A DNA stretch of 10,143 nt, from positions 1 to 10,143 of the forward strand of contig JBGTGS010000097.1 in NCBI GenBank assembly GCA_041746615.1, read 5' to 3'. Below the pieces are notes generated by a model. It saw nothing but the letters and a program-made list of their open reading frames with translations. It searched no databases and was not told the DNA's origin. Source of the DNA: CAMAXB01 sp041746615 (GTDB lineage: Bacteria; Verrucomicrobiota; Verrucomicrobiia; Opitutales; Opitutaceae). This document shows positions 5,675 through 10,143 of this stretch, piece by piece. Both the position numbers and the translations under genes were made by a program. Every line of letters begins with the position of its first letter. Position 1 is the first letter of the stretch.

Positions 5675-5790
5675 CGGGTTTAAATTGAAGGGCAGCTGTT
5701 AGGCCAGGCGCGAAGGGCGGGCCGCTCTTTCCCAGAGCGCCGCAGCGCCATGAGGGACCATGCGCCCTGCCCCCACCGGCAACCCGCTAC
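5671..5790. repeat. Nested inverted repeat between convergent genes
   Basis: GTAGCGGGTT (5671-5680) and AACCCGCTAC (5781-5790) are perfect 10-bp inverted repeats. Inside them, GGGCAG (5690-5695) pairs with CTGCCC (5767-5772). Two smaller hairpins follow: CGCTCT (5723-5728) with AGAGCG (5734-5739), and GCGCCATG with CATGCGC (5745-5766, one bulge). The TAG stop codons of the LacI gene (plus) and the permease (minus) lie in the two outer arms. The element is also TA-flanked (5672-5673, 5788-5789). It could act as a shared bidirectional terminator or be a palindromic mobile repeat. Confidence 0.5.
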
Positions 5791-7670
5791 CGTTCACCTT
5801 TGAATGCTCCCACTACGGGCTTTCGCCGGGCCACGATCACAATAATCGTCAGCATGATGAGCGCGACGATCACCGCCCCGACGTTGAACAGCCCGTTCGT
5901 GGGGTAGGCGAGGATTGCGAAACCGAGACTGCCGGCCATGAGGGCGTAATACACGAAAGGCAGCAGCAATTTCCGAATGATGGCACCCTCCCGTCCGATC
6001 ATGCCGACGACCGCGGCGGCGGCGACGACGTTGTGAACGCAGATGATGTTACCCGCCGCCCCGCCCACGGCCTGCAGCGCCACGATCCAGCTCGGGTCGG
6101 CACCGATGCGGTTGCCGACGTCAAACTGGAACAGCGAGAACATCATGTTGCTCACGGTGTTCGACCCGGCCACGAAGGCCCCCAGGCCACCGATGAAAGG
6201 TGCGAAGATCGGCCATGCGTTCCCGGCGAGTGCGGCCACGCCTTCCGCGAGTGCGATGGGCATCTTGCCGTAGCCAGCCATCCCGCCGTCCGTGTTGATG
6301 AAGACCTGGACCATGGGAACGGTGAAGACGAGCGCGACGGAAGCACTCACGAGGGTCCGGCTTGACCGCCGCACCGCCCGTGAGAAAGCCTGGCCGCTCA
6401 TGGCGTGCAGCCCCCAGGTCAGGCAGGCGACGATGATGAAGACGGTGCCGGGCAGGTAGAGTGGTTCGACCCGCGCCGTAATGCCTGAGTCGAAAATGTT
6501 GGGCCAGACCAGACTCCAGGAACGCAACACCGCCCCCAGCGACGCCTTGCCTTCGCCAAACATCGTCTCGAAGTAAGGCAGTTCGCGCAGGCGCGTGAGG
6601 ATGAGCAGCCCGGCCACGAGGATGTACGGAAGCCACGCACGCATCAGGCCCATGTTCGCCTTGGCTTGATGGCCATCGTTGACCTCGATGCTACCGGTCC
6701 AGTCAGCGTCCCAGTTTTCCTTGTGGTCGAAATCCCACGCCTTCTCGGGGTCTGGCATGAGGAAACCCTTTTTGGCCGCGCTCACCACGATGGTCAGCCC
6801 CACCAACGCACCGAGCATGGACGGAAACTCGGGCCCGAGCAGATGGGCGATCAGGATGTAAGGGACCGTCATGGAGAGGGCCGCGAACAGGGCGAACTTC
6901 CACACGGCCAATCCCTCGGACAACGAGCGGTTGCGCCCGAAAAAGCGGGTCATGAGGGCCACCATGAACAATGGCACCACCGTGCCGGTGATCCCGTGGA
7001 GAATGGAGACCCGTTCACCGATCAGGCGCAGAAACCCGTGCCAGTCTCCGGCGACCTGTCCCGCGTAGGCCGCCACCGTGGCATCGCCCGACAGGCCGCT
7101 GCTTACACCGACGAGGATCGGAGTGCCGACCGCACCAAACGACACCGGTGTGCTTTGAATGATCATGCCGGCAACCACCGCCGCCATGCCGGGGAAGCCC
7201 AGGCCGACCAGCAGGGGAACAGCAACGGCTGCCGGGGTTCCGAAGCCCGCCGACCCTTCAATGAATGAGCCGAAAAGCCACGCAATGATGATCACCTGGA
7301 TGCGCCGGTCCGGGGTGATGTCCGTGAAACTCCGCCGGATGGTCCGCATGGCGCCGCTCTCCTGCAGCGTGTTCAACATCAGGATCGCGCCGAAGATGAT
7401 GTAGAGCAGCGAGGCGGCGACGACGAGACCGTTCATGCTGGCGGCCGCCACCCGGGTGGCTGGCACGTGCCAGACGAAGATGGCGAGTCCGGCGGCGATG
7501 AGGTAGCTCACCGGCATGGCGCGGCTCGCCGGCCAGCGCAGGATGACAAGCAGCAGGCCCACGATGGCGATGGGCAACGTGGCCAGCCAGGCCTGGGCAC
7601 CGAGGCTGAGCGCACCGAAGCAGGGGGTGAAGGCATGAACAAAACCAACCGGGGGCAGAAGCGGGATCAT
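5787..7670 (-). CDS. L-lactate/glycolate permease, LctP family
   Basis: This is an inner-membrane importer for 2-hydroxymonocarboxylates (L-lactate, D-lactate or glycolate), by proton symport in known members (LldP, GlcA). The 627-residue protein is hydrophobic throughout, with roughly 12-14 membrane segments. Family motifs are clear: GSFIEGSAGFGTPAAV at about 134-149, STPVSFGAVGTP at about 173-184, GGLGAFVAGSNTVSNMMFSL at about 494-513, and GGAAGNIICVHNVVAA at about 536-551. A charged loop with DPEKAWDFDHKENW sits near 310-330. It is longer than the ~550 residues of the enterobacterial proteins. The ATG at 7670 is the only start after an in-frame upstream stop that gives the full N-terminus; no Shine-Dalgarno sequence is seen near it. 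It is divergent from the glcG-like and malate synthase G genes, which favours glycolate over lactate as substrate, a role like GlcA; this is inference from context. Confidence 0.92.
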   Translation of the reverse strand: MIPLLPPVGFVHAFTPCFGALSLGAQAWLATLPIAIVGLLLVILRWPASRAMPVSYLIAAGLAIFVWHVPATRVAAASMNGLVVAASLLYIIFGAILMLNTLQESGAMRTIRRSFTDITPDRRIQVIIIAWLFGSFIEGSAGFGTPAAVAVPLLVGLGFPGMAAVVAGMIIQSTPVSFGAVGTPILVGVSSGLSGDATVAAYAGQVAGDWHGFLRLIGERVSILHGITGTVVPLFMVALMTRFFGRNRSLSEGLAVWKFALFAALSMTVPYILIAHLLGPEFPSMLGALVGLTIVVSAAKKGFLMPDPEKAWDFDHKENWDADWTGSIEVNDGHQAKANMGLMRAWLPYILVAGLLILTRLRELPYFETMFGEGKASLGAVLRSWSLVWPNIFDSGITARVEPLYLPGTVFIIVACLTWGLHAMSGQAFSRAVRRSSRTLVSASVALVFTVPMVQVFINTDGGMAGYGKMPIALAEGVAALAGNAWPIFAPFIGGLGAFVAGSNTVSNMMFSLFQFDVGNRIGADPSWIVALQAVGGAAGNIICVHNVVAAAAVVGMIGREGAIIRKLLLPFVYYALMAGSLGFAILAYPTNGLFNVGAVIVALIMLTIIVIVARRKPVVGAFKGER

Positions 7671-7769
7671 GATGACAACAAGGGGTCAGAACCTCCGAAT
7701 GCACCGACCAGCGGGCACCGGGTTGTTTCAAGGGGCTGCAGGATTGGGAGCGTGAAAGACAGAAATAAT

Positions 7770-7882
7770 GCGGAATCGCAAGCCTGAGGATCGCAAGTGG
7801 ATTCCGATCCACGCGGTTGAACTCAGACACATTGAAAATTGTGCTTTAGCATTCAACAGTTTGAAGGCTAGGGTGATTCCGC
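7770..7882. repeat. Repeated GATTCCG/CGGAATC and ATCGCAAG words
   Basis: GCGGAATC (7770-7777) is the inverse of GATTCCG (7800-7806) and of GATTCCGC (7875-7882). ATCGCAAG occurs twice, at 7775-7782 and 7790-7797, 15 bp apart. Such clustering of short words between divergent genes is typical of regulator binding sites, but no regulator can be named. Confidence 0.3.
7852..7865. promoter_or_regulatory. Candidate operator palindrome
   Basis: TTCAA (7852-7856) and TTGAA (7861-7865) form a 14-bp palindrome around CAGT in the AT-rich middle of the divergent spacer. Similar half words (TTGAA) occur at 7817-7821 and 7832-7836. It lacks the central CG typical of LacI operators and does not match the TTGGTxxxACCAA form known for FadR-type lactate/glycolate regulators. 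Confidence 0.3.
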
Positions 7883-7939
7883 CCAACGGTCGTCATCCCC
7901 CAAGCTCCGACCGATTCACATGCTCGTTCCGCCATGGGC

Positions 7940-7959
7940 GTCCCGTTATCAATCGGGAC
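7940..7959 (+). promoter_or_regulatory. Inverted repeat upstream of the glcG-like gene
   Basis: GTCCCG (7940-7945) and CGGGAC (7954-7959) flank the AT-rich loop TTATCAAT, 43 bp before the ATG at 8003. It could be a protein-binding site or a leader-RNA hairpin. The position fits control of the glcG-like gene. Confidence 0.35.
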
Positions 7960-8002
7960 ACCGGCGATGCGGGCGATATCTCAACCCCCTGATCCAATCC
8001 CG

Positions 8003-8482
8003 ATGAAACTCAAATTCCTCCTCACGATCCTTCCCCTTTTTGTTCTTTCCGTGTCTCTGCGCGCCCAGGCGCCCGCCCCGTATGGTGCGCCGATCCCCCT
8101 GGAGCAGGCGCGCAGCGTATTGGCCGCCGCCCAGGCGGAGGCGAAAGCCAACCAATGGATTGTAGCCATCGCGATCGTCGATTCCGGCGGACATCTGGTG
8201 CTCTTCGAGCGCACGGATTCGACGCAGTATGGCAGCGCCCAGGTGGCGATCGACAAGGCGCGCACGTCCGCGGGATTTCGGCGCCCCTCCAAGGCCTTTG
8301 AGGACCTCGTGGCCAGTGGCGGGGCGGGTACGCGCATCCTCGGCCTCACCGGGGCCATGGCCATCGAGGGAGGCGTGCCGCTGATCCATGACGGCAAAAT
8401 CGTCGGGGCCATCGGTGTCTCCGGCGTCACCTCGGCCCAGGACGGACAGATCGCCCGCGCCGGCGCCGCCGCCCTCCGATAA
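8003..8482 (+). CDS. glcG: Secreted GlcG/HbpS family protein
   Basis: The ATG at 8003 yields 159 residues with a Sec signal peptide (MKLKFLLTILPLFVLSVSLR, cleavage probably after AQA at 21-23). The frame runs further upstream, but those residues do not look like protein and would bury the signal. The mature domain is the GlcG/HbpS fold: VAIAIVDSGGHLVLFERTDS, an AIDKARTSAGFRRPSKAF segment, then GGVPLIHDGKIVGAIGVSG and a final DGQIARAGAAAL. In Escherichia coli glcG lies in the glc operon with glycolate oxidase and malate synthase G; some relatives bind haem, and the enzymatic role is unknown. Here it directly precedes malate synthase G (81-bp gap) and is divergent from the permease, conserving the glc context. 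The periplasmic location is a difference from cytoplasmic GlcG. No clear ribosome site precedes it. The symbol is assigned by context and family. Confidence 0.85.
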   Translation: MKLKFLLTILPLFVLSVSLRAQAPAPYGAPIPLEQARSVLAAAQAEAKANQWIVAIAIVDSGGHLVLFERTDSTQYGSAQVAIDKARTSAGFRRPSKAFEDLVASGGAGTRILGLTGAMAIEGGVPLIHDGKIVGAIGVSGVTSAQDGQIARAGAAALR

Positions 8483-8519
8483 ATCCGCGCCCGCTTCACC
8501 TGCGCAGGCAGGCTTTCCA

Positions 8520-8551
8520 AAGGCGGGTGATTTTTCCCCGCCTTCATTTTT
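8520..8551 (+). terminator. Terminator-like hairpin between glcG-like gene and glcB
   Basis: AAGGCGGG (8520-8527) and CCCGCCTT (8537-8544) form a perfect 8-bp GC-rich stem with a 9-nt loop, followed by CATTTTT (8545-8551). This is the best intrinsic terminator pattern in the window. The glcB ATG is only 12 nt after the T-run, so no promoter fits in between. It may allow partial read-through and lower malate synthase expression relative to the glcG-like gene. Confidence 0.6.
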
Positions 8552-8563
8552 CCGCCCCCCATC

Positions 8564-10143
8564 ATGAACGAACCTGAACGCATCTCCTTTGGCAGCCTGC
8601 GCGTCGCGGCTGAACTGGCCGACCTCGCCGCCAATCACATCCTTCCGGGCACGGACATCGCGCCGACCGCCTTCTGGAACGGACTCGAACGCCTGGTGGC
8701 CGATTTCGGTCCGCGCAACCGCGAGCTGCTCGCCCGACGGGACCAGCTGCAGGCCCGGATCGACGACTGGCACCGCGCGCACCCGGGGGCGGAGTATTCA
8801 TTGGATGAGTACAAGAGCTTCCTGACCGACCTCGGTTATCTTCAGCCCGTCCCGCCTCCTTTCACGATCGGCACGGACAAGGTCGATGCGGAAATCGCGA
8901 CCCTCGCCGGCCCCCAGCTGGTCGTGCCGGTCATGAACGCCCGCTATGCGCTGAACGCCGCCAACGCCCGCTGGGGCAGCCTTTACGATGCGCTATACGG
9001 CACCAATGCCATCGGCAGCGATGACGGGTGCGAGCCCGGCACCGCCTACAACCCCAAGCGCGGCGCCAGGGTGATTGCGCTCGCACGCGCCGTGCTCGAT
9101 CAAGCCGTGCCGCTGGCCCGGGGAAGTCACGCGGAGGCGACCGCCTACCGGGTGGAGGCCGGAGCCCTGGTCGTGGATTTGCGCGACGGCACCCAGGCCG
9201 GCCTGGAGCGTCCCGACGCCCTTGCCGGCTGGACTGGCGGGGCGGCCGCACCGTCGGCGATCCTGTTCCGCCATCACGGCCTGCACCTTGAACTCCAGAT
9301 TGATCGCACCCACCAGATCGGCCGCGATGATCCGGCCGGGGTGAAGGACCTGCTGGTCGAGGCGGCGCTGACCACCATCCAGGACTTTGAAGACTCCGTT
9401 TCGGCGGTGGACGCGGCGGACAAGGTGCTGGTGTACGCCAACTGGCTCGGCCTGATGCAAGGTACGCTGACCGCGACATTCGAGAAGGGCGGCCGCAGCC
9501 TCAAGCGCACCCTCAATCCGGACCGCACCTACCAGTGCGCGAACGGGAGTACGCTGACGCTGCCGGGGCGGAGCCTCATGCTGGCGCGCAACGTCGGCCA
9601 TCACATGTTTACCGATGCAGTCCTCGATGCCGAGGGACAGCCCATCCCCGAGGGCATTCTCGACGCGCTCATCACCTGCGCCGTCGCGCTGCATGACCTG
9701 CGAGGCCCGCGTGCCGGGGCCAACTCTCGCACGGGCAGCATCTACATCGTCAAACCCAAGCAGCACGGCCCCGACGAGGTGGCGCTGACCTGCGACGTGT
9801 TTGCCCGCGTGGAGGAGATTCTCGGACTCCCGGGCAACACCATCAAGATCGGCATCATGGACGAGGAGCGCCGCACGACCCTCAACCTGGCCGCCTGCAT
9901 TCACGTGGCGCGTGACCGCCTCATCTTCATCAATACGGGTTTCCTCGACCGCACCGGTGACGAAATCCACACCAGCATGCTGGCCGGGGCGATGGTGAGG
10001 AAGAACGCGATGAAGCAGCAGCGCTGGATCGCGGCCTATGAGGATTGGAACGTTGATATCGGCCTCGCCTGCGGGCTGCGGGGCCGGGCCCAGATCGGCA
10101 AGGGCATGTGGGCCATGCCGGAGCTGATGGCGGAGATGCTCGC
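8564..10143 (+). CDS. glcB: Malate synthase G (3'-truncated by window end)
   Basis: The enzyme condenses glyoxylate with acetyl-CoA to give malate and CoA in the cytoplasm, the last step of glycolate assimilation. The 526 visible residues are about 70% of the usual ~720. Family landmarks are in order: the N-terminal helical clasp with ALNAANARWGSLYDALYGTN, FRHHGLHLELQIDR near 245, TTIQDFEDSVSAVDAADK at 270-287, RSLMLARNVGH with the catalytic arginine at 342 (Arg338 of E. coli GlcB), MDEERRT with the magnesium ligand Glu434, and INTGFLDRTGDEIHT with Asp462 (E. coli Glu427 and Asp455). The catalytic base aspartate lies beyond the edge. The long form and these motifs separate it from the shorter AceB type. 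The start ATG at 8564 gives the usual N-terminus, but no Shine-Dalgarno sequence precedes it (CCGCCCCCCATC). It lies downstream of the glcG-like gene after a terminator-like hairpin. Confidence 0.96.
   Translation, partial: MNEPERISFGSLRVAAELADLAANHILPGTDIAPTAFWNGLERLVADFGPRNRELLARRDQLQARIDDWHRAHPGAEYSLDEYKSFLTDLGYLQPVPPPFTIGTDKVDAEIATLAGPQLVVPVMNARYALNAANARWGSLYDALYGTNAIGSDDGCEPGTAYNPKRGARVIALARAVLDQAVPLARGSHAEATAYRVEAGALVVDLRDGTQAGLERPDALAGWTGGAAAPSAILFRHHGLHLELQIDRTHQIGRDDPAGVKDLLVEAALTTIQDFEDSVSAVDAADKVLVYANWLGLMQGTLTATFEKGGRSLKRTLNPDRTYQCANGSTLTLPGRSLMLARNVGHHMFTDAVLDAEGQPIPEGILDALITCAVALHDLRGPRAGANSRTGSIYIVKPKQHGPDEVALTCDVFARVEEILGLPGNTIKIGIMDEERRTTLNLAACIHVARDRLIFINTGFLDRTGDEIHTSMLAGAMVRKNAMKQQRWIAAYEDWNVDIGLACGLRGRAQIGKGMWAMPELMAEML

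Larger units (their letters stand above)
7671..8002. promoter_or_regulatory. Divergent control region between permease and glcG-like gene
   Basis: This 332-bp gap holds no convincing gene. It must contain the promoters for both directions, but no strong sigma-70 pair stands out. Its central part (about 7760-7880) is the most AT-rich stretch. The short repeats and palindromes inside it are listed separately. Confidence 0.5.

Noticed and set aside
5760..7268. Plus-strand open frames (5760-6365 and 6666-7268) opposite the permease
   Set aside because: Both are His/Arg/Asp-rich shadows of the well-supported membrane permease on the other strand.
7671..8002. Small gene in the divergent spacer, or an N-terminal extension of the glcG-like gene from 7934
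   Set aside because: No frame has protein-like composition or a ribosome site, and the upstream extension would bury the signal peptide that starts at 8003.
8993..9970. Long open frame on the minus strand (325 codons) across malate synthase G
   Set aside because: The plus strand encodes malate synthase G with all motifs in order. The antisense frame has no recognisable domain.
1..10143. CRISPR arrays, tRNA or rRNA genes, and full insertion sequences
   Set aside because: No regularly spaced direct repeats, no tRNA cloverleaf or rRNA segments, and no transposase reading frame were seen on either strand.

Overview
This GC-rich, gene-dense window (mostly G/C third codon positions) fits a member of the Verrucomicrobiota, most likely near Opitutaceae. 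That placement is an inference from the LacI-type regulator, several starts without a Shine-Dalgarno sequence, and the AAATCCC-like intergenic spacers. No rRNA, tRNA or CRISPR array is visible, so taxonomy cannot be fixed from the window alone.

Region 1 (1-684) is the 3' part of an unrecognised gene. Its product carries two copies of a ~50-residue module joined by an Ala/Ser/Thr/Pro-rich linker and ends in a basic tail.

Region 2 (about 758-3868) is a four-gene operon: a LolD/MacB-class ABC ATPase, an FtsX/MacB-type permease, a histidine-rich lipoprotein and a secreted DUF3299 protein. This set resembles the vibrio zinc-regulated ZrgABCDE system, with the His-rich lipoprotein where ZrgA would be, so a metal-linked envelope function is likely. 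The operon's last stop codon is interrupted by an 81-bp TA-flanked inverted-repeat element, probably a MITE. Removing it with one TA restores a TAA stop directly before a terminator-like palindrome. A diverged second copy of the same element lies 90 bp further on.

Region 3 (4029-5674) holds two divergent genes: a stand-alone tandem ACT-domain protein (minus strand) and a LacI-family repressor (plus strand). The LacI gene converges on a permease, and the two stop codons sit in the arms of a 120-bp nested inverted repeat.

Region 4 (5787-10143) is a glycolate/glyoxylate block: an LctP-family lactate/glycolate permease (minus strand), a 330-bp divergent control region with several short palindromes, a secreted GlcG/HbpS-family protein, a terminator-like hairpin, and malate synthase G (cut by the window end). 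The logic is import of a 2- or 3-carbon hydroxy acid and condensation of glyoxylate with acetyl-CoA to malate. Glycolate oxidase (glcDEF) is not in the window.
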